Assembly: GCA_900553845.1 (NCBI GenBank)
Contig: USEW01000036.1
Span: 1-12,919, forward strand
Length of the DNA stretch: 12,919 bases
Direction: 5' to 3'
From: an uncultured bacterium
GTDB taxonomy: Bacteria > Cyanobacteriota > Vampirovibrionia > Gastranaerophilales > Gastranaerophilaceae
The notes below the pieces were generated by a model. That model searched no databases, was not told where the DNA came from, and saw only the letters and a program-made list of their open reading frames with translations. Below are positions 1-7,119 of the stretch, one piece after another. The first letter of the stretch is position 1. Every line of letters starts with the position of its first letter. The translations under genes and the position numbers were made by a program.

Positions 1-22
1 AAATAATTATAAAAATAGAGGG

Positions 23-88
23 AATGTCTGGCGCCGTCGATACAATATATTTTTTTAAATTAAAATAATATCGACGGCGCCAGACATT
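23..88. repeat. Perfect 20-bp GC-rich inverted repeat (hairpin) upstream of proB
   Basis: The left arm at 23-42 (AATGTCTGGCGCCGTCGATA) is exactly complementary to the right arm at 69-88. Pairing stops at both outer and inner ends. The 26-nt loop is AT-only apart from its first base and can form a small inner stem (48-53 with 62-67). Each arm is 11/20 G+C in otherwise very AT-rich DNA and itself contains the palindrome GGCGCC. No T-tract follows the right arm on the plus strand, so it is not a textbook terminator, although it could end the transcript of a gene left of the window. Read on the minus strand, the stem is followed, after a few bases, by a run of five T. It could also be a dispersed palindromic (REP/MITE-like) element or an operator. 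The structure is certain; its role is unknown. Confidence 0.9.
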
Positions 89-110
89 TATAATTAATTT
101 ATTGTATAAT
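81..110 (+). promoter_or_regulatory. Putative proB promoter, leaderless layout
   Basis: A perfect TATAAT lies at 105-110, seven bases before the proB ATG at 118. With an 18-bp spacer, the -35 position is CAGACA (81-86), which matches the last four bases of TTGACA and sits inside the right hairpin arm. Transcription would start at or next to the ATG, and there is no Shine-Dalgarno sequence between 89 and 117. A second TATAAT at 89-94 has no good -35, so it is the less likely box. Confidence 0.5.
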
Positions 111-117
111 AAATATT

Positions 118-1257
118 ATGAAACGTGATGAAATAATAAAAAATATAAAAAGAGTTGTTTTAAAATTCGGTACAAATGTACTTAGAGACAAAACCGGTGA
201 TTTGTCGCAAAGACGTATTGAGTCATTTATTTCACAAATCGCAAAGCTTCACAAAAAAGGAGTTGAGGTTATTGTTGTGACATCAGGTGCTGTTGGAATT
301 GGGGCTAAAAAACTTGGTGTTGATTCAAATACAAGCCTTACATTAAAAATGGCATGTGCTTCAATAGGTCAAGGGTATTTGATGTCAATTTATGAAAAAG
401 AGTTTCAAAAACACGATATTGTAGTTGCACAACTTTTATTAACAGAAGATGATTTTTCAAATCGCATTAAATATTTAAATTTGTCAGATGTTTTAAATGA
501 ACTTATAAAACTAAATGTAATACCTATTATCAATCAAAATGACGCTGTTTCATCAAGTGAACTTGAAACAATATGCGATATGGTGGATATAAGTTTTTCA
601 GATAATGATAAACTTTCTGCACTTGTTGCAAGCCGTTTGGAAGCTGATTTATTGATTATTTTATCTGATATTGACGGATTATATGATGATAATCCAAAAA
701 TAAATCCAAATGCAAAGTTTATAAGTGTTGTGGAAAAAATTGATGAAGATATTGAGAAATTAGGATTTGAAGCAACATCAGGCGGACGCGGCGGAATGAA
801 AACAAAACTTCAAGCTGCAAAAGTTATGACCCGTTCAGGTGGTGCTTGTATTATTTCAAACGGCAAAATTTATAATGCTATTGACGAAGTTCTTGAAAAT
901 AATAAGGGTACAATTTTTTTACCTTATGAAAATTTATCAGGAAAGAAAAAATGGATAGCTTATGCTGTTAATATTTGCGGACAGATAGTTGTTAATAGTG
1001 GAGCTAAAAAGGCTTTATTAAAAGGTGATTCAAGTTTGCTTCCTATTGGCGTCATAAAAATTGAAAATGATTTTCAACGTGGTGATGTTGTTAATATTAT
1101 TGATGAAGATAATAATATTTTTGCTCGTGGTGTTGCTAATTATAATTGTTCTGATTGTGTCAAACTTGTTGGATGCCATTCAGATGAAATATTAAATATT
1201 TTAGGTTATAAAAATTATGATGCTATAATTACACGTGATAATATTGTAATATTATAA
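118..1257 (+). CDS. proB: Glutamate 5-kinase (proline biosynthesis)
   Basis: This cytosolic enzyme phosphorylates L-glutamate with ATP to gamma-glutamyl phosphate, the first step to proline. The 379 residues match the family's two-domain length. The amino-acid kinase domain (about 10-260) shows KFGTN at 16-20, SGAVGIG at 56-62, NQNDAV at 139-144, FSDNDKLSALVA at 160-171, LSDIDGLYDDNP at 182-193 and the SGGRGGMKTK loop at 221-230. The more usual form of that loop has GTGGM, so the Arg is a small variation. A C-terminal PUA domain (about 277-375) follows, with VNSGAKKALLKG at 292-303 and RGDVV at 321-325. The ATG at 118 leaves 11 residues before the first beta strand, which fits the family. It has no Shine-Dalgarno site and may be translated from a leaderless mRNA. 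proA follows 18 bases after the stop, so the two are surely one operon. Feedback inhibition by proline is usual for the family but cannot be read here. Confidence 0.97.
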   Translation: MKRDEIIKNIKRVVLKFGTNVLRDKTGDLSQRRIESFISQIAKLHKKGVEVIVVTSGAVGIGAKKLGVDSNTSLTLKMACASIGQGYLMSIYEKEFQKHDIVVAQLLLTEDDFSNRIKYLNLSDVLNELIKLNVIPIINQNDAVSSSELETICDMVDISFSDNDKLSALVASRLEADLLIILSDIDGLYDDNPKINPNAKFISVVEKIDEDIEKLGFEATSGGRGGMKTKLQAAKVMTRSGGACIISNGKIYNAIDEVLENNKGTIFLPYENLSGKKKWIAYAVNICGQIVVNSGAKKALLKGDSSLLPIGVIKIENDFQRGDVVNIIDEDNNIFARGVANYNCSDCVKLVGCHSDEILNILGYKNYDAIITRDNIVIL

Positions 1258-1264
1258 AAAATAA

Positions 1265-1278
1265 AGGGGATAATTTTG
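1265..1278 (+). promoter_or_regulatory. Ribosome binding site that fixes the TTG start of proA
   Basis: The purine run AGGGGA (1265-1270) lies five bases before TTG at 1276-1278. The next in-frame ATG is codon 47, inside the conserved N-terminal helices. The TTG is therefore the real initiator. Confidence 0.8.
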
Positions 1279-2514
1279 GAAAATTTATTAAAAGAAACTA
1301 AAAATGCTGCATTAAAACTTGCAAATTTGGATAATAAAACAAAAAATGAGGCACTTGAAGCTATTGCTCAAATTATTGAAAAAAATAAAGATGTCATTTT
1401 TGAAAATAATAATATGGATTTGATGCAAGCAAAAGAACTTGTTAGTGTAGGCAAAATCACTCAAAGTACTTATAACAGACTAAAACTTGATGAAAATAAA
1501 ATGCGGGATATGATTGCAGGGATTTATGATGTAATAAAACTTGAAGATCCTGTTAATAAAATTCTTTCCAAAACAAAACTTGATGAAAATTTGATTTTGG
1601 AAAAAATAAGCTGCCCTATTGGTGTAATATGTGTTATTTTTGAAGCAAGACCTGATGTAATTATACAAATTGCAACACTAGCTATTAAATCTGGCAATGC
1701 AGTTGTATTAAAAGGTGGAAGTGAAAGTGTTAATACAAATAAAATTTTTGCAAAACTTATAAATGAAGCGTTAGAGTCTGTCAATTTTCCAAAAAATGTT
1801 ATAAATCTTGTATTTACCCATGATGATGTTGATAAGCTTCTAAATTATGATAAATATGTTAACTTAATAATCCCAAGAGGTTCCAATAAACTTGTAAAAT
1901 ACATAAAAGAAAATACTAAAATACCTGTTTTAGGACATGCAAGCGGAATTTGTCATATTTTTGTTGATGAAAGTGCTGATTTAAATAAAACATTAAAAAT
2001 TTGTGTTGATTCAAAAACACAGTATCCAAGTGCTTGCAATAGTGTTGAAACTATTTTGGTGCATAAGAATTTTAGTGATGTTGATAAGTTAAAAGATTGT
2101 CTAAAAACTAATGATGTTGAAATATTTGAAAATGTTGATAATTATAGTTTTGAATATGGTGAAAAGAAACTTACATTTAAAATAGTCAACAATTTAGATG
2201 AGGCTATAAGTCATATTAACAATTATGGCTCTGGACATACGGATTGTATTATCACAGAAGATGAAAATAATGCTATTAAATTTTTAAATGAAGTTGATTC
2301 TTCATCAGTTTATCATAATTGTTCAACCAGATTTGCTGATGGATTTCGTTATGGTTTTGGTGCGGAAGTTGGTATTTCAACAAATAAAACCCATGCTCGT
2401 GGACCTGTCGGGTTAGAAGGATTGACAATTTATAAATACAAATTAAAAGGACAGGGGCAAATTGTTGATGACTATGCAAAAGGATTAAAAACTTTTAAGC
2501 ATGAAAAATTATGA
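1276..2514 (+). CDS. proA: Gamma-glutamyl phosphate reductase
   Basis: This enzyme reduces gamma-glutamyl phosphate with NADPH to glutamate-5-semialdehyde, which cyclises to pyrroline-5-carboxylate; it is thought to take the labile intermediate directly from ProB. The 412 residues are full length for this branch of the aldehyde dehydrogenase superfamily. Visible motifs are IFEARPDV at 121-128, LKGGSES at 145-151, IPRGSN at 199-204, GHASGICH at 220-227, the catalytic Cys254 in PSACNSVET (251-259), the block STRFADGFRYGFGAEVGIST at 350-369, and HARGPVGLEGLT at 373-384. It starts with TTG behind a strong GGGG-type ribosome site. It ends in TGA, the only TGA stop in the window, and its last 14 bases overlap the start of folP, which suggests translational coupling. 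proC, the last proline step, is not in the window. Confidence 0.97.
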   Translation: MENLLKETKNAALKLANLDNKTKNEALEAIAQIIEKNKDVIFENNNMDLMQAKELVSVGKITQSTYNRLKLDENKMRDMIAGIYDVIKLEDPVNKILSKTKLDENLILEKISCPIGVICVIFEARPDVIIQIATLAIKSGNAVVLKGGSESVNTNKIFAKLINEALESVNFPKNVINLVFTHDDVDKLLNYDKYVNLIIPRGSNKLVKYIKENTKIPVLGHASGICHIFVDESADLNKTLKICVDSKTQYPSACNSVETILVHKNFSDVDKLKDCLKTNDVEIFENVDNYSFEYGEKKLTFKIVNNLDEAISHINNYGSGHTDCIITEDENNAIKFLNEVDSSSVYHNCSTRFADGFRYGFGAEVGISTNKTHARGPVGLEGLTIYKYKLKGQGQIVDDYAKGLKTFKHEKL

Positions 2515-3712
2515 TAAAAATAATAAAACAATTTATATTAAGGATATAAATAAAGCTAATATTATTAAAGAGCTTGAAAGTATTGATTTTGATAATTCTT
2601 ATATTAATTGTGCCTTTTCAAAATATGAATATAAGTCAATAAAACTTTTTAATTTAAAACCACATGAAGCTACAATATTAAAGCAAATTTGTCTTGCATT
2701 GGGGACCGATTGTGCGGTTAGTCGTGGTGTGCTTTTAAATGATGTAAATTATACTGACTGTATTATAACAGCATCTTATTCTGTTTTAAAAAAAATTATT
2801 GAAAAACTAAAACTTCAACCTTTTAGAATGAAGCAAATAGCCAAATTGATTGAAAATAATATAAATAAAAATTTAAAAGTATGGGAAATTAAAGATAAAG
2901 AATTTGATTTTCAAAATAAAAAGTATGTTATGGGGATTTTAAACATTACGCCTGATTCTTTTTCAGATGGCGGAATGTTTTTAAATACAAAAGATGCAAT
3001 AATACAAGTTGAGTTAATGATTGAAGATGGGATTGATATTTTAGATATAGGGGCTGAATCAACACGTCCCGGAGCAAGAGAAGTTGAAAGTTGTGAACAA
3101 ATAAAAAGACTTAAACCAATTTTAAAAGAAATTATAAAAGAATTTCCAACTCTTCCAATTAGTCTTGATACAAGAAGTCAAGAAGTTGCCAAATTTTCAC
3201 TTGATTATAATGTTGATATAATAAATGATGTATCATCTGGAGATTATGATGACAAAATGATAAATTTTATTAAAGAGCATAATAAAATTTTTATTATAAC
3301 ACATAGTTCTTCAACTCCTGATAAAATGCAAAATAAAACAGAATATAAAAATCTAATTGATGATATATATTTATATTTAAAGAAAAAAGTTGATATTTTA
3401 GAAGAAAGCAAGATAAATAAAGTTATTATTGACCCTGGTATTGGGTTTGGAAAGAAAGAAAATCAAAATGTTGAAATTATAAAAAGGTTAAGAGATTTTA
3501 AATCAATTAATAAACCAATACTTATTGCATTATCTAGAAAAAGTTTTATAACAAAATTATTTAACACATCAAAAAAAGAAGAACTTGATTGTGCAACAGT
3601 TGTTTATAATACTTTAGCTTTGAATAATGGCGCCAATTTAATACGTGTTCATCAAACTGAGAATATAAAACTTTTAAAAAATATATTATCTCAATTTATA
3701 AATAATAATTAA
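2501..3712 (+). CDS. folP: Dihydropteroate synthase with N-terminal extension
   Basis: This enzyme condenses 6-hydroxymethyl-dihydropterin diphosphate with p-aminobenzoate to dihydropteroate in folate synthesis, and is the sulfonamide target. The TIM-barrel domain occupies about residues 140-400: MGILNITPDSFSDGG at 144-158, DIGAESTRPG at 182-191, SLDTR at 221-225, IINDVSSG at 240-247, KMQ at 275-277, DPGIGFGK at 311-318, SRKSF at 345-349, and RVH at 382-384. The usual 'MHM' before the KMQ region is replaced by ITHSSS (266-271), which keeps the His. The first ~135 residues are an additional domain with HEATILKQICLALGTDCAVSRG at about 55-76 and QPFRMKQIAKLIE at 106-118. I recall similar N-terminal regions in some Firmicutes, Thermotogae and archaeal homologues, so this is a known longer class (403 against about 280 residues). 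The ATG at 2501 overlaps proA by 14 bases. AGGA at 2481-2484 is too far upstream to be a good ribosome site, so coupling to proA is likely. Confidence 0.93.
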   Translation: MKNYDKNNKTIYIKDINKANIIKELESIDFDNSYINCAFSKYEYKSIKLFNLKPHEATILKQICLALGTDCAVSRGVLLNDVNYTDCIITASYSVLKKIIEKLKLQPFRMKQIAKLIENNINKNLKVWEIKDKEFDFQNKKYVMGILNITPDSFSDGGMFLNTKDAIIQVELMIEDGIDILDIGAESTRPGAREVESCEQIKRLKPILKEIIKEFPTLPISLDTRSQEVAKFSLDYNVDIINDVSSGDYDDKMINFIKEHNKIFIITHSSSTPDKMQNKTEYKNLIDDIYLYLKKKVDILEESKINKVIIDPGIGFGKKENQNVEIIKRLRDFKSINKPILIALSRKSFITKLFNTSKKEELDCATVVYNTLALNNGANLIRVHQTENIKLLKNILSQFINNN

Positions 3713-3723
3713 ACTTTTAAATA

Positions 3724-3763
3724 GTTAATATGGTGATTAAAAAAAATAGCCATTTTTGTTAAC
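3724..3763 (+). terminator. Weak imperfect hairpin between folP and the MIP channel gene
   Basis: GTTAA (3724-3728) pairs with TTAAC (3759-3763) and ATGG (3730-3733) with CCAT (3750-3753), separated by an internal loop. Only a short T-rich stretch follows, so it may be a weak terminator or nothing. The 83-base gap otherwise holds only the next gene's ribosome site. Confidence 0.25.
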
Positions 3764-3795
3764 TTATTTTTGTAAATTTGAAATGAGGTAAAAAT

Positions 3796-4422
3796 ATGGA
3801 AAACATAAGACGTTATGTAGCTGAGTTTATAGGGGCATTTATTTTAATGTTTACAATAGCATGTGTAATATTAATGCCGACTTCAAATGTAATAGGAGCC
3901 ATTGCAATAGGTTTTGCATTGATGATAATGGTCTATGCATTAGGTCAGGTTTCAGGCGGTCATTTTAATCCTGCTGTATCATTAGCAGCATCAATACGTG
4001 GAGCTTTATCTTATAAAAGATTATTACCATATATGATATTTCAAATTATAGGTGCAATATTGGCCTCTTATCTTGCTTTAAATATGTCAAACGGTAATAG
4101 TGAAATGTTAACATTTAATATTAGAAATATGATGATAGCAGAATTTATATTTACATTTGTATTATGTTATGTAGTATTAATGACAGCAACATCATATCGA
4201 GTAGATGGCAATTCCTTTTATGGCTTTGCAATAGGAGCTTCTGTGACAACTGGGATATTTGCAGTCAGCACACTATGTTTAACAGCATTTAATCCTGCTG
4301 TTGCAATAGGTTTGGGAATTATAGGTCTTGCATCCTGGCAACTTGTTGGCTTGACTATTGTTGCAAATTTTCTAAGTGCAATAGCTGCAGCTTTAGTTTT
4401 TAAATTAACAATAGATGAATAA
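3796..4422 (+). CDS. MIP-family (aquaporin-like) membrane channel
   Basis: This is an integral inner-membrane channel for water or a small neutral solute. Its 208 residues are slightly shorter than E. coli AqpZ (231). Six hydrophobic segments fall at about 9-29, 33-52, 78-95, 111-130, 141-160 and 181-203. Two NPA half-helix motifs are present: GGHFNPAVS (54-62) and AFNPAVAIG (164-172). The residue after the second NPA, an Arg in most aquaporins and GlpF, is Val169. By ungapped hand alignment to AqpZ, the other filter positions fall on Ile38, about Ile154 and Thr163, so the pore looks more hydrophobic than a water channel. The substrate cannot be named. The ATG at 3796 has TGAGGT at 3784-3789 with good spacing. 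It lies 83 bases after folP and converges on prfB with nine bases between the stop codons. The neighbours give no hint of a physiological partner. Confidence 0.92.
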   Translation: MENIRRYVAEFIGAFILMFTIACVILMPTSNVIGAIAIGFALMIMVYALGQVSGGHFNPAVSLAASIRGALSYKRLLPYMIFQIIGAILASYLALNMSNGNSEMLTFNIRNMMIAEFIFTFVLCYVVLMTATSYRVDGNSFYGFAIGASVTTGIFAVSTLCLTAFNPAVAIGLGIIGLASWQLVGLTIVANFLSAIAAALVFKLTIDE

Positions 4423-4431
4423 ACAAATACG

Positions 4432-5532
4432 TTAAATATTTAAAGCTTTAAATTTTAAATAGCTTTCAATAAACTTGTCAATATCACCATCCATAACCGC
4501 ATCAACATTTGAAACTTCAAAGTTGGTGCGATGGTCTTTAACCATTTTGTATGGGTGAAAAACATAAGAACGAATTTGAGAGCCAAAATTTACATCAACA
4601 TTTTCACCTTTTAATTGTGAAAGTTTTGCTTCATGTTCTGCTTGCTTGATTGCAAGCAATTTTGAAGCTAAGATTTGAAGAGCTGTTTCCTTATTTTGAA
4701 GCTGAGAGCGTTGCTGCTGACATTTAACAACAATACCTGTTGGTTTATGATAAATTCTAACTGCAGTTTCAACCTTATTTACATTTTGGCCGCCGGCACC
4801 ACCTGAGCGCATTGTTTCAACTTCAATTTCATCTTGTGGTATTTCTATTTTTTTATCCAAATCTTCAATTAAAGGTGAAACTTCAAGTGAGGCAAAACTT
4901 GTTTGCCGCTTGCCGTTTGCATTAAAAGGAGAAATCCTGACAAGTCGATGGACACCTCTTTCAGCTTGTAAATAACCAAATGCAAACTTACCTTCAATTT
5001 TTAAAGTTGCACTTTTTATCCCAGCTTCATCTCCATCTTGTTTTTCAAGCATTTCAACTTTATATTTTCTTTTTTCAGCCCACCTTAAATACATTCTCAA
5101 CAACATTGAAGCCCAATCTTGAGCATCAGTGCCGCCGGCTCCTGATATAATTGTTATTATTGCATTACTTTTATCATATTCACCATTCAATTTTTGTTCT
5201 GTTTCAAATTTGTTTAATTCGTCATTAAGTTTATCCGCCTTTAAAATAGCTTCATCTCTAAATTCAACATCCGTTTCAAACAAATCTTTTAATACAACAA
5301 TGTCATCATAAAGACTTTCCCAAAAACTAAGCCTTTCAAGTTTATCCTTATTTTCTTTTAAATTTTGAGAAAGTTCCTGAGCTTGCTTTTGATTATTCCA
5401 AATATCAGGATTCTCAAGTTGTTGTTGTAAATGACTTATATCTTCATTTATTTTATTTATATTAAAAAATTGAAGAGTATTTTTATATTTTTCAATAACA
5501 ATATTAAAATCTTGACATGTTTGGAATTGCAT
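4432..5532 (-). CDS. prfB: Peptide chain release factor 2
   Basis: This factor recognises UAA and UGA in the ribosomal A site and triggers peptide release. The tripeptide SPF (201-203) is the RF2 stop-codon discriminator and GGQ (247-249, in SGGAGGQNVNKVETAVR) is the peptidyl-tRNA hydrolysis motif. GGTDAQDWA at 133-141 and SQIRSYV at 318-324 are further family blocks; the N-terminal ~110 residues are the helical domain 1. The 366 residues match E. coli RF2 (365). Unlike E. coli and most bacteria, the reading frame is continuous: there is no in-frame UGA with a CUU slip site near codon 26, so the classic +1 frameshift autoregulation is absent. It is last in the recA-metG-prfB operon, 15 bases after the metG stop, with AGGA (5549-5546) overlapping that stop codon and 13 bases before the ATG. 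It should serve the TGA stop of proA. Confidence 0.97.
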   Translation of the reverse strand: MQFQTCQDFNIVIEKYKNTLQFFNINKINEDISHLQQQLENPDIWNNQKQAQELSQNLKENKDKLERLSFWESLYDDIVVLKDLFETDVEFRDEAILKADKLNDELNKFETEQKLNGEYDKSNAIITIISGAGGTDAQDWASMLLRMYLRWAEKRKYKVEMLEKQDGDEAGIKSATLKIEGKFAFGYLQAERGVHRLVRISPFNANGKRQTSFASLEVSPLIEDLDKKIEIPQDEIEVETMRSGGAGGQNVNKVETAVRIYHKPTGIVVKCQQQRSQLQNKETALQILASKLLAIKQAEHEAKLSQLKGENVDVNFGSQIRSYVFHPYKMVKDHRTNFEVSNVDAVMDGDIDKFIESYLKFKALNI

Positions 5533-5547
5533 ATTTTTATATTTGTC

Positions 5548-7110
5548 CTATTTTTTATTTTGTGCAAATTCACTATCAAGTCGCAAAAATACAGGTGTAA
5601 TTTCATTTTTAGAGATAATTTTACCGGCTAAAATAATATTTTTGTCTAAGTCACAAAGCTTAGTATTAATATTTGTTTTAAGCTGTTTAGCAATATTTGA
5701 AGCTATATTCGGACAATAAGGATATATTAACACAGAAACATACCTCATAACTTCAAAAACATTATATAAAACCACACCAGCTTCAGTTAAATCACCATTT
5801 TTTGCAAGACTCCATGGTGCTTTATCATTTATATATTTATTAGCTGCATTTAAAAGTGTCATAATTTCAAAAGTAGCTTCAGCCACCTGAAACTTATCAA
5901 AATTTTCAATAACTTTATTAACGGTCTCTTTTGCTGTTTTTATTATTTCATCTTCAACAATAAATTCATTTTTTATTTCACCATCAAAATATTTAACAAG
6001 AATATTTAAAGAGCGGTTTAATAAATTCCCCATATTATTAGCTAAATCAGCGTTAACTTTTTCTTTAAAATCAAGATCGTTGTAATTTCCGTCTTTACCG
6101 CAATTTGCACAACTTGAAATATAATAACGAAAAGCATCAGGTGTTTGAAGTTCAAAACTTTTTAAAATATTTTCAGGCGATAAAACATTACCTAAAGATT
6201 TTGACATTTTAGTTTCATCAATTGTAATCCAACCATGAGCCAAAATATGTTTTGGAAGCGGCAGCTTAAGAGCCATAAGCAAAGCAATCCAATAAATTGA
6301 ATGAAATTTTAAAATATCTTTTCCAATAACCTGACAACTTGCAGGCCAGAAAGTTTTAAATGTGTCATTTTGTTCTATACTATCAGGATTATATCCTAAA
6401 GCTGTAATATAATTAGACAAAGCATCAATCCAAACGTAAATAATTTGACTCTCGTCGCTTAATACAGGTATTCCCCAATTTACATTATTGATTGAACGGG
6501 AAACGGAAATATCCTCAATGTTTTCTAACTGGTTTAAAACTTCATTTGCTCGAAATGAAGGTATTATAAAGTCAGGATTACTTTTTATATGATTTATAAT
6601 CGCATCTTTATATTTAGTAAGTTTAAAGAAATAATTTTCTTCTTCAACAATTTCAGGTCTTGTAAGATGGTTTGGACACAAACCGTCTTCGGTTAAATCT
6701 TTTTCGTTTAAGAAACACTCACAACCATTACAATACAAGCCTTTATAGGAATGTTTGTAAATATCACCTTGTTTAAGGAGTCTTTCAAATATTTTTTGAA
6801 CAATTTCTTTATGTTCAGGGGAGGTTGTTCTAATAAACTTATCATAATTTATATCCAAAAGTTCCCAGCTATTTTGAAATGCCTCAACATTTTGATTACA
6901 TAATTCAATAGGTGAAATATTTAAACTTTTAGCTGTTTTTTGTATTTTTATACCATGCTCATCAGTTCCTGTTAAAAACATTGTTTTATTACAACGCTGT
7001 TTGAAGTGGCGGTATATTACATCTGTTATAACTTTTTCAAAAGCGTGGCCTATATGTGCTTTACCATTTACATAATCAATAGCTGTTGTAATATAAAAAT
7101 TTTCGTTCAT
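5548..7110 (-). CDS. metG: Methionyl-tRNA synthetase, short form
   Basis: This class I synthetase charges tRNA-Met in the cytosol. The nucleotide-binding signatures are HIGH at 19-22 and KMSKS at 301-305. WIDALSNY (227-234) lies in the catalytic fold. A zinc-knuckle insertion has Cys127, Cys130 and Cys145, then CPNH ending in His148, the single-knuckle pattern of the Thermus-like type. The helical anticodon-binding domain covers about 355-500. The protein stops at 520 residues just after the family's PVFLRLD block (506-512), so it lacks the C-terminal EMAPII-like tRNA-binding and dimer domain of longer MetRSs; whether a separate protein supplies it elsewhere is unknown. It begins nine bases after the recA stop, and AAGAGGA at 7130-7124 inside the end of recA is its ribosome site. 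It ends in TAG, the only TAG stop in the window. Confidence 0.97.
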   Translation of the reverse strand: MNENFYITTAIDYVNGKAHIGHAFEKVITDVIYRHFKQRCNKTMFLTGTDEHGIKIQKTAKSLNISPIELCNQNVEAFQNSWELLDINYDKFIRTTSPEHKEIVQKIFERLLKQGDIYKHSYKGLYCNGCECFLNEKDLTEDGLCPNHLTRPEIVEEENYFFKLTKYKDAIINHIKSNPDFIIPSFRANEVLNQLENIEDISVSRSINNVNWGIPVLSDESQIIYVWIDALSNYITALGYNPDSIEQNDTFKTFWPASCQVIGKDILKFHSIYWIALLMALKLPLPKHILAHGWITIDETKMSKSLGNVLSPENILKSFELQTPDAFRYYISSCANCGKDGNYNDLDFKEKVNADLANNMGNLLNRSLNILVKYFDGEIKNEFIVEDEIIKTAKETVNKVIENFDKFQVAEATFEIMTLLNAANKYINDKAPWSLAKNGDLTEAGVVLYNVFEVMRYVSVLIYPYCPNIASNIAKQLKTNINTKLCDLDKNIILAGKIISKNEITPVFLRLDSEFAQNKK

Positions 7111-7119
7111 TATTATTTA

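Noticed and set aside
1480..2479. Minus-strand frames opposite proA (62, 86 and 67 codons)
   Set aside because: They overlap a full-length conserved gene, lack ribosome sites and resemble no family. They are antisense shadows.
2511..2514. ATGA overlap at the end of proA as the folP start
   Set aside because: That ATG is out of frame with folP and its frame closes after 12 codons. The in-frame ATG is at 2501.
2512..2514. Possible reassignment of TGA as a sense codon
   Set aside because: TGA acts as the stop of proA at the expected family length, and an intact RF2 with an SPF motif is encoded in the same window.
4438..4453. 16-bp perfect palindrome ATTTAAAGCTTTAAAT near the aquaporin-like/prfB junction
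   Set aside because: It lies inside the last codons of prfB, is AT-rich and has no loop, so a stable RNA hairpin is unlikely. Chance is sufficient in this composition.
5129..5631. Plus-strand frames opposite prfB and metG
   Set aside because: They are antisense to well-conserved coding sequence and cross the metG-prfB junction without any translation signal.
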